Shown one piece after another: positions 33,059-42,047 of a DNA stretch of 42,047 bases. Made by a program: the position numbers and the translations under genes. The stretch comes from CAZTVF01 sp964616985 (GTDB lineage Bacteria; Planctomycetota; Phycisphaerae; SM23-33). The notes beneath the pieces were generated by a model. It saw only the letters and a list, made by a program, of their open reading frames with translations. It ran no database searches and had not been told where the DNA came from. The stretch is from positions 1 through 42,047 of the forward strand of contig CAZTVF010000037.1 of assembly GCA_964616985.1 (NCBI GenBank). The letters are read 5' to 3'. How positions within the stretch are numbered: position 1 is the first letter of the stretch; every line of letters starts with the position of its first letter.

Positions 33059-35275
33059 TTACAATCCCACTTCAATGCGGGCAATCAGGTCGTTCTGAAC
33101 CGAGGGGTCCAGCCACGTGAAATACGTGCTGTACCCTGCGATCCGAATGACCAGATGCCCATAGTCCTTGGGGTTCTTCTGTGCGGCGCGGAGTTCATCC
33201 GGGCTGGCCGTGTTCACCTGAAGATGCGAGCCGCCCATGCCGAAGTACGCCTTCAGCATCGCTTCGAACCGCTGGCGGCCCTCGGCCGTGCCCAGCAGGG
33301 TGTGCGGCAGCGAGACGTCGAGGGCCTGACCGCCCGTGAGGCGCACGATCGGCATGGCCGCGGCGCTGGCCAGCACGGCCGTCACGCCGTTCCTGGCCGC
33401 CCAGACGCTGGGGCCCAGTTGCTTATTGAGCGCCTGGCCCTTTCGCCGCCCGTCGAGCGTGACGGGGATGTCCCGCCCCGCCTTGACATGGGCCGTCAGC
33501 GTGTGCAGCGAGGGCAGGAATTCAACGTGCTCGCCTGGGCGCCGCTGTGCAACGACGGCGCGGGTGAACGATTCCAGCACGCGGCGAGACATGGCGTCGG
33601 CGGCGGCATGGTTGTTGCCGTACTTGGGGCACGCCAGAACCTGCCGCAGCAGTTCGGGCCGGCCATCGTAATCGCCCATCGCCGCCGACAGCAGCGACCG
33701 CAAATCGACGTCGCGGCGACGGAACACGATTTCTTCGATCGCCACCAGCGAGTCGCCCACGTTGGCCCAGCCGAACGCCTCCATGATCGCGGTGTGATAC
33801 CGCGGGCCGGCGTCGTAGCGGTCGAGGCCGCGAACGCGGCAGTCGTCCAGCAGGCCCGACAGCAGCGGGTTGGGCGACCACCGTGCATGGTAGGCAACCT
33901 CGGCCCGGTACTTGGCGGCCATTGCCGATTGCATGTAGCCCACGATGCGCTCGTAGGCGGCGAAGAGTTCGTCGATGGAATCGTAATGATCGCTGCACAG
34001 CGAAGCGATGGCATCGACCCGGACGCCGTTGGCCGTGACGCCGCCGCTGATGGCCAACTGCATGGCGACGGGCAGCATCGTGACGCTTGCCCACATGTCG
34101 CTGAGCTCGGCCCCGGCGACCATGACGCCCATGCACGAGTTCAGGGCCAGGCGGTCCAAGTCGCCCTGGGCCACGCCGCGCGTCGCGAACATGGCCCGGC
34201 AGGTCGTCTCGCCGTAGAAACTGGGCTGGCCGATGCCGGAGGCGGCGAGGTTCACCGCCGCCTGCACGATCGAGGGCGGCAAGTCCTCATGCCAGCGGAA
34301 CGCCAGGACGGGCTCGGGCAGGCGAAGCTCGGCCGCCACGCGAAGGAACAGCTCGGTCAGCTCGTTGCACGCGTCTCGGCCGTCAGCGTGGCGGCCGCCC
34401 AGGGTGAGGGCCTCGCCCTCGGCACACGTGCCGGCCTTGATCAGGAAATGAGCCACCAGATCCGCCGCTTCCCGGCGATCGAGGCGGCCGGCGTCGAGAT
34501 CGGCCTTGTAGAAGGGGTAGAGGTAACGATCGACACAGCCCCAGGAATTGGAGGACGGATGCTCGCTGAGGCCGATAAGCAGGTACGTCAGCCAGGCCGA
34601 CTGGAGGGCTTCGAAGAACGATGTGGCCGGCCCGCCGGGCACGCGGCGCAGGCTCTGGGCCATGCGGTGAAGCTGCGCGGCCCGTGCGGGGTCCGCCTGC
34701 GCGGCCAGTTGTTCGGCACGATCGGCGTGACGATGGGCGAAAGCGATAGCGGCCCGCAGCGCCGCGGCCATGGCGTCCGCGTCGGCCCCCGACGCGGCGG
34801 CCTGGTCAGCCTCGCGGGCCAGGGCTTCCATGCCGCGCGAGACGACGGCGGTGAAATCGCCCGTGCAGTGCCCCGTTGGGGAGCAGCCGCCGGCGACCGG
34901 GACATTCGCCTGCCCCAGGGTCTCCAGCTGAGCCTGCACCTGGGGCGCGTACTTCAGCGGCGGGCAGGGAGGGTCGGCAGCAAGGGTCGCCGCCCGCGCC
35001 TCGACATCCTGCTTCACCTCGGCATTGACGTAATCGGAGTAATGCCCCCCCAGCAGGTCTTGGGGGCGAATGACAATCTCCTGTTGCTGCAGCATCAGGG
35101 CCAGGGCAGCCGCGACTCGTCGCGGCTGCGGCCAGGAGGGGTCCTGTGCCTTCATTGCCTCGCCCATCAGCACGCGGCGGCGGGCCATGTCGCGGTATGC
35201 GTAGTGACCGCTGCGGCGGGCCCAATCCAGAAGCGCCAGCGTCTGCGGCGAGAGTTCAATCTTGCACGTCTGCAT
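33059..35275 (-). CDS. glycyl radical enzyme of the pyruvate formate-lyase-like family, atypical active site
   Basis: ATG 35275 has GGAG five bases upstream and gives 738 residues. The N-terminal motif GHCTGDFTAVVSRGMEAL, the KYGNNHAAAD segment (~551-560), the DGRRKGQALN segment (~608-617) and the C-terminal radical loop (VIRIAGYSTYF, glycyl radical Gly714) identify the family. The thiyl Cys is Cys381 in LNSCMGVM. Dehydratase- and decarboxylase-type members have GCVE, with a Glu two residues after Cys; here that position is Gly. The reaction is therefore not assignable. These enzymes need a radical-SAM activase, and none is present in the window. The oxygen-sensitive mechanism implies anaerobic metabolism. 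Confidence 0.85.
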   Translation of the reverse strand: MQTCKIELSPQTLALLDWARRSGHYAYRDMARRRVLMGEAMKAQDPSWPQPRRVAAALALMLQQQEIVIRPQDLLGGHYSDYVNAEVKQDVEARAATLAADPPCPPLKYAPQVQAQLETLGQANVPVAGGCSPTGHCTGDFTAVVSRGMEALAREADQAAASGADADAMAAALRAAIAFAHRHADRAEQLAAQADPARAAQLHRMAQSLRRVPGGPATSFFEALQSAWLTYLLIGLSEHPSSNSWGCVDRYLYPFYKADLDAGRLDRREAADLVAHFLIKAGTCAEGEALTLGGRHADGRDACNELTELFLRVAAELRLPEPVLAFRWHEDLPPSIVQAAVNLAASGIGQPSFYGETTCRAMFATRGVAQGDLDRLALNSCMGVMVAGAELSDMWASVTMLPVAMQLAISGGVTANGVRVDAIASLCSDHYDSIDELFAAYERIVGYMQSAMAAKYRAEVAYHARWSPNPLLSGLLDDCRVRGLDRYDAGPRYHTAIMEAFGWANVGDSLVAIEEIVFRRRDVDLRSLLSAAMGDYDGRPELLRQVLACPKYGNNHAAADAMSRRVLESFTRAVVAQRRPGEHVEFLPSLHTLTAHVKAGRDIPVTLDGRRKGQALNKQLGPSVWAARNGVTAVLASAAAMPIVRLTGGQALDVSLPHTLLGTAEGRQRFEAMLKAYFGMGGSHLQVNTASPDELRAAQKNPKDYGHLVIRIAGYSTYFTWLDPSVQNDLIARIEVGL

Positions 35276-35409
35276 TCGGTCTCCAGGTCGGGGGAGGCGT
35301 TCGCATCCCCGTGCCTTGTAAAGGGCGGAGCAAAATCGTGGCGCGGGGCGGAGCAAAAACGTAGCGTTCATGTATAGGTCTACCCCGGACCGCCCGGGGC
35401 GTCAATGCT

Positions 35410-35743
35410 TCAGGTCTCGGTTCTCTCCGCTCGCTTGCGTCGAATCCGTTGCTGGCTGTCCCGGAGCCGATAGCTTTCGCCGTTGGCTTCCACGATAGGC
35501 ACCCGATGCGTCAGCCGGTCCAGCATGGCCCCGGTCAGGCGCTCCGAGCCGCAGACCTCCACCCACTGCTCGAACGCCAGATTGGTCGCGAGGATCAGGC
35601 TTTTCCGCTCGTAGGCCCGGCTGACCACCTCGAACAGCAGTTCCGATCCCGCCTTGGTGAAGGGCACATAGCCGAGTACGTCGATTAATGAACAGGTCCT
35701 GGCGGCCCAGTTGTTTGAGCATGCGTTCCAATCGGCGGTCCTC
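35410..35743 (-). pseudogene. istB: istB (IS21 helper ATPase) C-terminal fragment, frameshifted
   Basis: The minus strand encodes RLERMLKQLGRQDLFI and, in the next frame after one extra base, DVLGYVPFTKAGSELLFEVV, then RKSLILATNLAFEQW and GSERLTGAMLDRLTHR. This is the well-known IstB/DnaC-like ATPase sequence around and after Walker B. The N-terminal half, including Walker A, is missing because the large repeat begins at 35744. No istA transposase is present. Confidence 0.8.
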
Positions 35744-35856
35744 CCGGCCGCGGAGCCTCGCCTTTTCGGCCGAAGGAGTTCTCTCTTCTTCCGCCGCACC
35801 AGAAACACCCCATTCCGCCGGAGTTCCTGCTGGTATTACATGATTCATCCGGGGCA

Positions 35857-36521
35857 TCACGCAGCCCCCCGATAGTAGCTCTTGAGCAACCCGCCCAGGC
35901 GTTCGCGGCAGCGGACCTCGCCCTCGGCCGGCGGAGGACTGTCCGGCTCGATGATCCGGCGCCCAAGCACCCGGTGAGGACGTTCCAGGTGGTAATGCTC
36001 CACATACTGCTCGATGGCGTGGCGGACGCCGCTCTGGCCGAACAGGACCCTCTTGTCCAGGCACTCGTGCTTGATCGACCAGACGAACCGCTCGGCGTAG
36101 GCGTTTAGATTGGGCGACTGCTTTGGGATCTTCAGCGACCGGACCCCGGCGCCCCGGAGGGTGGCTCGGAACTTCTTCGTGTACAGCGGGTTGCGGTCGT
36201 GGATGAGGATTCGCTTGTCCTTCAGGAACCCGCTGTTAGCGTCGGTGAGGTTACGCGCCATCTGGACCATCTGCGTCTCGCAGGGGTCGGCGTGGATGCC
36301 GGCGATCTCCACCTTGCGACTGGCGATGTCGATCACGAAGAAAACCAGGTAGCGGGTCAGGCCCTTGAGGCCCCAGGCCTCAATGCTGAAGAAGTCGCAT
36401 GCGGCGATGCATTCGAAGTGGCTCTGGAGAAACGTCTTCCAGGATGTGCGCTTGGGGCCGAAGGGGTCGTCCAGCAGGCCCTCCTCCATCATGACCCGGC
36501 GGACGGTCTGCCAAGAGACAT
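35857..36521 (-). pseudogene. DDE transposase lacking its N-terminus, repeat copy 2
   Basis: Identical to 25917-26581: the catalytic core and tail are present and the N-terminal DNA-binding half is missing. The conserved end with half of repeat R lies to its left, directly at the junction with istB. Confidence 0.72.
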
Positions 36522-36622
36522 GGTTACCTTCAGCCTGCCTCGCCGCTTTCGACCCACTTGTCCCCGTTGGCCTACCCATCGGCGCGCCTCTGCTCTACTC
36601 GACCTCGATCTGGATGGGAGTT

Positions 36623-38758
36623 CTACTTCGTGGGGGTGGCTTTCTTTCGCAGCCCCATTTCTTGAAACGGCAGTTGTTTAAATCCCAACTTCAACGCGCC
36701 CGAATCGGGTTTGAGGAGATAATCGCCCGCCGCGGCATTGACGAAGCCGGGGTCGCCTTCAAACTGGAAACCTTCAACAAAATTATCAATTTGGGCGATA
36801 TGCGGAGCCGCCGCGCCTTCAAAGGCGGCCCAGTCCTTGGAGCCGACCGAAACGTTGCGCACGAAGACGTTGTGTCTAGGAAGTTGCGGGTCGTCCTCCA
36901 AGATGTCGGTCAAGAATGGATAACGTTGGCGCCACAACGCGCTCTGGTATGGCATTTTTCGCAGGTTGTCACTCATGCCGGGGATGCCCTTGGCCGCCCA
37001 GGTGATGCCGCGATTGTCCACGCTGACCGACGGCCTGCAATTCACGAACAGGTTGTTTTCGACCGTGTTGTAGCGCCCGCCGCCCACAAAAACCGCCGCC
37101 GTCACGTCCTTGAAGAAGTTGCCGTAAATGTGGGTGCCGCCGAGCATATCGTCCAGGTAAATCCCGCTCGAACCGTAAAGTCCGGGCGCGGCCACGTCGT
37201 GAATGTAGTTGAAGCGCACGATTTGCCCCAGCGCCGCCCAGTCGCGGCCCGTGTAGTAAACACCGACATCGCCGGTTTCCTTGCACACGTCGAAAATCTC
37301 GTTGTATTCCGTGACCATGTCGTTGCCGCCAACCGCGATGGCGTTGTGGGGCGAGCCGTGGATTTTGCAGTGTGAAATTCGCATCCCAATGCCCTGCATC
37401 CGCACGCCCGAACGATAGGAGCGAATCCAGTGGCTCCAATCGTGGATGTGCATATTCTCGACCGTGTGACCCGCCGCGACGAGGCTGGGACGGTCGCCGC
37501 CGGTCATAAAAACGCCGCCTTCGCCGGTCTGGGTGATTTCGCCGTCGCAAATCAGGTTGTTTTTGCCTTCGAAAATTTGGTAGGCGTCGGTTCCGATGTT
37601 GCGTGACAGAATATTCTGGAAAACGTTGCCTTCGCCGTTGTCAATCCGCACCCCAGCGCCGCGCACCGCTTCCATCGTGAGGTCCAGGAAGGCCACAAAT
37701 TTCACCCCATCGCCACGCACGATGTTGGGCGCAATCGAAACGGTCGCGCCGCTTTGGTTTTCACCGTCCAGCGAGCGAGGAGGCCAAAAATAAAGCAGCC
37801 CGCGCTGGCGATCCAAATACCATTCGCCGGGAGAATCGAGTTCAGCCAAAGCGTTCACGACATAAAGCCGCTGCCCCAATTTCAGCCCGCCCACGCCGCG
37901 AGGCTTCGCCAGGGTGATGGTCTTCTTTTCGGCGTCCGAAGAGGCGATTCTTTCGTAGGAATCGAAATAATCGTGCGTCCAGTAGCCGTGCGTCCACAAG
38001 TCGGCCTCGCCTTTCCAGCGCGCCATGCGGTCGCTGTTGAGGCCAATTACATCGCCGCCTTCGCCTTCGGGCATCGCGGCGATCTTTTCAAAAGTGCCCT
38101 TGTTGGGGAAGCGCGCGAGCGTCATCACCTTGTCGTCGAAAAATAGCTCCAGCCCCGCGATCTTGTTGAAGTCGTGCATCACGGTGCGCCGGCTAATCTG
38201 GCCGAAATCGGTGACGCCTGACAGTTCGAGCGGCGACATTCGGACGTGGTCGCGCGCTTCGGGCACCAATCGTTCGACCAAAACCGGGTCGTTGACTTTG
38301 AACCACTGTTTCAGGGGTTTTCCGCCCGAAAGTCGCACGGTCTGGCCCGGCGCCGCGCGGTATATGATGGGCGCATCTGGGGTTCCCGAATCGCGCGCGT
38401 CGAGCATCAAAGCCTTGGTTTGGGCGTAGGTGCCACCCGCGAGTTCGACGACCACGCCTTCGCGCGACACTTCTCCCATGCTTTTAAGGCGCCGAATTGC
38501 GTCGCGGGCGCCTTCGAGAGTTGCAAACGGGCCGTCGCCCATTTGGGGGCCGTTCGAGGGGTGCAAACCGTTGTTTTGGTCGCTGCCGTCGGGCGCGACG
38601 AACAATTTCGTCGCCCCGGCCCCGGCGACAAGCGGTTTCAGATTGGGCGCGTAGGAGCCACGCGGATATTTCGAGGGAATGTCCGTGGCTGTTGGGGCGG
38701 GCACGGCCTGGCAGCCGATGGCGAAGGCGGCCAAAACGGCAAGAATTGGGGATTTCAT
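36623..38758 (-). CDS. right-handed parallel beta-helix lipoprotein, repeat copy 2
   Basis: Identical to the gene at 26683-28818, including the signal peptide (Cys16 lipobox), entry domain and helical coils. The reading frame is intact, so if the duplication is real the cell carries two expressed copies. The absence of any substitution argues for a very recent event or an assembly duplicate. Confidence 0.8.
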   Translation of the reverse strand: MKSPILAVLAAFAIGCQAVPAPTATDIPSKYPRGSYAPNLKPLVAGAGATKLFVAPDGSDQNNGLHPSNGPQMGDGPFATLEGARDAIRRLKSMGEVSREGVVVELAGGTYAQTKALMLDARDSGTPDAPIIYRAAPGQTVRLSGGKPLKQWFKVNDPVLVERLVPEARDHVRMSPLELSGVTDFGQISRRTVMHDFNKIAGLELFFDDKVMTLARFPNKGTFEKIAAMPEGEGGDVIGLNSDRMARWKGEADLWTHGYWTHDYFDSYERIASSDAEKKTITLAKPRGVGGLKLGQRLYVVNALAELDSPGEWYLDRQRGLLYFWPPRSLDGENQSGATVSIAPNIVRGDGVKFVAFLDLTMEAVRGAGVRIDNGEGNVFQNILSRNIGTDAYQIFEGKNNLICDGEITQTGEGGVFMTGGDRPSLVAAGHTVENMHIHDWSHWIRSYRSGVRMQGIGMRISHCKIHGSPHNAIAVGGNDMVTEYNEIFDVCKETGDVGVYYTGRDWAALGQIVRFNYIHDVAAPGLYGSSGIYLDDMLGGTHIYGNFFKDVTAAVFVGGGRYNTVENNLFVNCRPSVSVDNRGITWAAKGIPGMSDNLRKMPYQSALWRQRYPFLTDILEDDPQLPRHNVFVRNVSVGSKDWAAFEGAAAPHIAQIDNFVEGFQFEGDPGFVNAAAGDYLLKPDSGALKLGFKQLPFQEMGLRKKATPTK

Positions 38759-39046
38759 GGGAAGGACTAACTCCACTCGCAATTGTTTAGCGGGTTAGCC
38801 GCCCGGTTGGGAGCAACGCCGCCTGTTTGGAGTCATTGTGACTCTGGCCGGCATTCATGTCAAAGCGTTTCCACGCGGATTGTGCCTCAGCGAAATCCAT
38901 GGCGCTGCCGGATCGTTGCCCCGACTGTGATGGCCCGACCACCGGATCGCGAGGTCACGATCACGGATGAAATCACACATGGTAATCTCCATCGGCTCAA
39001 TAGACCCATGCTCTGATCTGATCGGTCTCTTCATTGCTCCAGCCTA

Positions 39047-41512
39047 TTATGCCGGCCACCACTCGGGGTCTGTCGGATGGATGACTCCGCGTTCGATGGC
39101 GATGGCGTAGAGCGAGTCAAGCCGGCAGATCAGGGTGCCCTCGTAGCCGGTCTGCAGGCCTTCCCAGGACAGGAACTCCTGGCCTTCGCCGATCGGGCCG
39201 GTGAACAGGTCGTGGGCATAGCCTTCGTCCAGGTCGCGGGCGAGACGGCCGGCGCCCTCGCTGAAGCCGTAGGTGGCGAGGGCACGTAGGTAGTAGCCGG
39301 CCGAGCCGCTGGCCCCGCCGTCGGTGTAGAGTTCGAAGGACGGTTGTCCATTGAGGCCGGCATAGGCCGTGATCATCTGGTCCTCCGAATCGATCGGCAG
39401 CAGATTGCAGGGCAGTCCCAGCCGGGCCGAGCCGAGGCCGACCTTCTGCCGGAACGCCTCCAGCCCGGCCAGCGCCCGCCGGGCCGCGTCGTCATCCAGC
39501 AGTCCGAACGCGATGGCCGGGCCGTTGATCCACAGAAAGCCGTAGTCGTGCAGCACGCCGTCGCGGCTACGCCAGCCCGCGACCCAGCCGGTCTCGGGAT
39601 TGACCAGCGCCGGGGCATAGGCGGCGCGCAGAGTCTCGGCCGCGTCGCCGGCCTGCAACGCACGACCCGCGTCGCCCAGTGCGCCGAAGAGCACGGCCGC
39701 ATTCCGGAAGGCCCGGTAGCTCCAGGCGTTGACGTAGGCGTCGATGTGGCCGAAACCGACCACGTCCATGGCATTGCAGCTCCAGCGGTGAGAGCCGGTG
39801 TTGCCCGACAGCGCGCGGCAGACGACCAGACCGCTCTGGTCCACATGCCCGAGCATGCAATCGAAGGCGGCCCGCAGCCCTGGAACCACCTGTCGAAGCC
39901 ACGCGAGGTCCGGCCGCGACTGGTGCAGTCGGCCTGCCATGGCCAACAGGATCGGACCGCTGTCGAGATAGAGTTCGTGGTGATAGCCGTAGCCGCCACC
40001 GTCCAGCAGCGCGCGGCCGACGGTGAACTGCGCCAGCGCTATGGGGTCAGGGCCGCTGGCAGGGCGTTTCGTATAGGCGACTATCTCGACCGGGGCCCAC
40101 TGGTTGACATGACAATTGGTCGAGGCGGCATGATTCGAGAACCCGCCCAGTTCCGGTCTGAAACACGCGAAGATCGAACTCCAGTGGCGGCGGACTCCGG
40201 CGGGGAGACCGGTCGTTTCGGCGGCGGGCTCGAATGCGGTTACCGCCAACTCCAACGTCGCCCGCCGCGTCCCTGCCGGCAAGGTCAGGGGGGTCTCATT
40301 GTCCGGCCGCGGAGCGAGCACGAACCCGTCGGTGCGGGTGTGCTGGTTGCGGTAGCTCTCCGTCTGGAGGCGCACTGTCTTCGGGTCGCCCGCAAGCAAC
40401 CGGCAGGCGAGGCAACCCTGGCCGTCGGTTGCGAAAAAGGCGGGCAGTTGCGCGTCGCCGTTGCGGCCGGGGGCCAGGGTCGGCACACCAGCCGTGGCGG
40501 TCATCCCTGCTCGCAGGTTCCAGGCGAACCGCCAGGCCTCCGCCTCGAGCACAGGCAAATCGGCGTCGCAGGTCTGCGTCAATGCCAGTTCGACCCGGTC
40601 GGCCTCCACTGTGAAGCACGCCTCGATCTCGATCCCGCCCTGCGCGGGATGCACCCGGTACGTAACCCGGTTCCCCTCGACCGCGACGCTGCCGGTCCAC
40701 AGGTGTGCCGCCGTGTCGACCTCCAGCCCGCGCAGCAGCGGCCCGCTCAATCCGCCGACTGCGCCGGCGTCCACCCGACGCAGGCTCAGGCGGTTGCGAT
40801 CTGCACCATCCCCGCCAACGGCGTCCCAACCCAGGTGCATGAGCAGTGGCCGGCGCAGTGAAAACCCGATCGCCAGCCGGTCGCTCTTGAACAGCAGCAT
40901 CTGCGGCAGGTCGCGGACGGCCATGCCAGCCGGGACCTTCGGAGCAAATGTTTCGACCGTCAACAGATCGCCCCGGACGGCCTGTGCCAGCACACGGGTC
41001 CCTTCCTCGCCATGCGACGAGAGTGGATTGAGGATGCCAAATGGCACCATAAACGGCCCGCCATTGCACTCGCCGTGGTTCGGCCACACCGGGTGTTCAC
41101 GATCGCACTCGACCCGCAGGCAAGTGGTCTCCAGACCGCCCAGGTCCACGCGATGCACCACGCCCTTCGCCGCCTCGGCAATGGCCGCCGCCATCGCCTC
41201 GACCGGCATCTCCTGGATCAGCCCTTCGCCGGCAATGCCGGGAATCCGCGGCAGGTCAACGTCCTTCACCAGCCGCCAGCCGCCGGACGCGTCCAACGCG
41301 GAGACCAGCAGATGTGCCGGATGCCCCGGCACGTTCGGCACCCAGCGGCCGACCGATCCGCTTAGCGGCAGTTCCAGCCGGTCGATCCGCACCGACCGCC
41401 GGAAACGCAGGTAGCGGACGGCCGTCTGGCCGTGAATGGGAACTCCAAGTTCAGGGTGGTGAACAGCCTTCACCCCTCCATGCGCAATACAGTCGTGCGG
41501 CAGGGCTCTCAT
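39047..41512 (-). CDS. six-hairpin glycosidase-like protein, repeat copy 2
   Basis: Identical to the gene at 29107-31572: a beta-sandwich N-terminal half and an (alpha/alpha)6-type C-terminal half, with the same AGGGAG ribosome site before ATG 41512. The upstream 368 bp (41513-41880) is also identical, so both copies would share the same promoter. Confidence 0.7.
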   Translation of the reverse strand: MRALPHDCIAHGGVKAVHHPELGVPIHGQTAVRYLRFRRSVRIDRLELPLSGSVGRWVPNVPGHPAHLLVSALDASGGWRLVKDVDLPRIPGIAGEGLIQEMPVEAMAAAIAEAAKGVVHRVDLGGLETTCLRVECDREHPVWPNHGECNGGPFMVPFGILNPLSSHGEEGTRVLAQAVRGDLLTVETFAPKVPAGMAVRDLPQMLLFKSDRLAIGFSLRRPLLMHLGWDAVGGDGADRNRLSLRRVDAGAVGGLSGPLLRGLEVDTAAHLWTGSVAVEGNRVTYRVHPAQGGIEIEACFTVEADRVELALTQTCDADLPVLEAEAWRFAWNLRAGMTATAGVPTLAPGRNGDAQLPAFFATDGQGCLACRLLAGDPKTVRLQTESYRNQHTRTDGFVLAPRPDNETPLTLPAGTRRATLELAVTAFEPAAETTGLPAGVRRHWSSIFACFRPELGGFSNHAASTNCHVNQWAPVEIVAYTKRPASGPDPIALAQFTVGRALLDGGGYGYHHELYLDSGPILLAMAGRLHQSRPDLAWLRQVVPGLRAAFDCMLGHVDQSGLVVCRALSGNTGSHRWSCNAMDVVGFGHIDAYVNAWSYRAFRNAAVLFGALGDAGRALQAGDAAETLRAAYAPALVNPETGWVAGWRSRDGVLHDYGFLWINGPAIAFGLLDDDAARRALAGLEAFRQKVGLGSARLGLPCNLLPIDSEDQMITAYAGLNGQPSFELYTDGGASGSAGYYLRALATYGFSEGAGRLARDLDEGYAHDLFTGPIGEGQEFLSWEGLQTGYEGTLICRLDSLYAIAIERGVIHPTDPEWWPA

Positions 41513-41880
41513 GTTCTGGCACTCCCTAAGTTCATCAGCCTCAGTATCCTTGGGTTTCGCCCTATCCGCAAGCGGCGGAGGGGCCTCTTGGTAGGATCGG
41601 ACCGAACAGAAATGGCCGCGCCCTTCGCGAGTTGCCGTCATCGCCATGCCGCCCGGATTGGTCAGGCGTCACTATCGCTCAAGCCGGCCAGATTCCCAAC
41701 CACCGCTGGCCGATCGCGTAGCTGTCAGACCACTCATGCCTCACTATGCCCACGCGTAGGCTTGGTCGAGCCGGCCAGGGATTATCTACTCCAGGCGTGT
41801 TCTGCAGCGATCTGAAGCCCGAAAGACATCAAAAGGCCGCAAGAACGCTACGGACCCGACCGAGCCAGACGAGGTATCCC

Positions 41881-42047
41881 CACGCCCTTCTATGAGAACC
41901 GGCACGGTGTCAAGACGGAATCTCCGCAGTGGTTTTCTGCGTGGAAGCGGTTCAACCTTCTATCAGCGGCTCACTGCCTGGACGTAACTGGGCAGGTCCG
42001 AACATGGCCTCGGAAGCCGCGGCGGCATATTCTCCGGGAGTTGGGTC
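41881..42047. mobile_element. left end of the deleted DUF1580 element, repeat copy 2
   Basis: This stretch repeats 31941-32107, beginning with CACGCCCTTCTATG. The window stops before the DUF1580 fragment would appear. Confidence 0.45.

Larger units (their letters stand above)
35744..42047. repeat. large direct repeat, copy 2 (truncated by the window end)
   Basis: This is the copy of 25804-32107 at an offset of exactly 9,940 bp, with no difference seen. It starts within half of repeat R (CCGGCCGCGGAGCC) immediately after the istB remnant and is cut by the end of the window. If it continued as in copy 1, the unit 25804-35743 would be a tandem 9,940-bp repeat. Confidence 0.93.

Noticed and set aside
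33002..35377. Very long open frame on the plus strand opposite the glycyl radical enzyme gene
   Set aside because: It is the antisense shadow of a GC-rich gene. It has low-complexity Arg/Gly/His composition and no domain, while the minus strand encodes clear family motifs.
1..42047. CRISPR array or phage defence system
   Set aside because: No regularly spaced short repeats, Cas proteins, restriction-modification or toxin-antitoxin genes were found. The repeats present are element ends.

Overview
The window looks like a GC-rich planctomycete, plausibly Phycisphaerae-like. The main reasons are a DUF1580-type excisionase-like gene, many Gfo/Idh/MocA dehydrogenases, a sulfatase-fold enzyme, and numerous cytosolic glycoside-handling genes mixed with decayed mobile DNA. 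This is inferred from gene content only. No rRNA, intact tRNA or CRISPR array was seen.

Layout. (1) 1-5145: a transposase tail, a GH4 glycosidase, two decayed genes (one with RCC1-type repeats) and an M23-domain protein fused to a beta-sandwich. (2) 5146-6070: a small DUF1580 element between 14-bp direct repeats, then a palindromic repeat (called R here). (3) 6305-10424: a sialidase-like propeller and a 990-residue clan GH-A-type glycosidase, convergent and overlapping. (4) 10694-11519: broken pieces (CsgG-like, IS5-like, NHL-like). (5) 15145-11641, minus strand: a probable operon of a D-apionate-lactonase-like protein, an SDR and a mannonate-dehydratase-family enolase. (6) 15296-16446: mobile-element debris. 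(7) 16737-22963, plus strand: a tight six-gene operon with three Gfo/Idh/MocA oxidoreductases, a TIM-barrel isomerase, a sulfatase-fold hydrolase lacking the formylglycine motif, and a sulfotransferase-like protein. (8) 23156-25761: a beta-propeller glycosidase-like protein and a two-domain protein of unknown role. (9) 25804 to the end: a block with a truncated transposase, a beta-helix lipoprotein and a six-hairpin glycosidase-like protein, followed by a small protein, a glycyl radical enzyme and an istB remnant. The block then restarts at 35744 and runs to the window end at an exact offset of 9,940 bp.

The genes read as an intracellular sugar (uronate, sulfated or branched sugar) processing locus. 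GH4 and Gfo/Idh enzymes use NAD(P)-linked redox chemistry, the enolase/SDR pair fits hexuronate or aldonate catabolism, and most enzymes lack an export signal. The beta-helix lipoprotein is the one clear surface protein.

Most interesting points: the 9.94-kb exact direct repeat (real amplification or assembly artefact); the sulfatase-fold protein with Thr where formylglycine should be, next to a sulfotransferase-like gene; a glycyl radical enzyme with an atypical Asn-Ser-Cys-Met-Gly active site and no activase nearby; an M23 peptidase domain in an apparently cytosolic carbohydrate-associated protein; and a family of dispersed palindromic repeats plus tRNA-Met-like cores that mark almost every rearrangement boundary.
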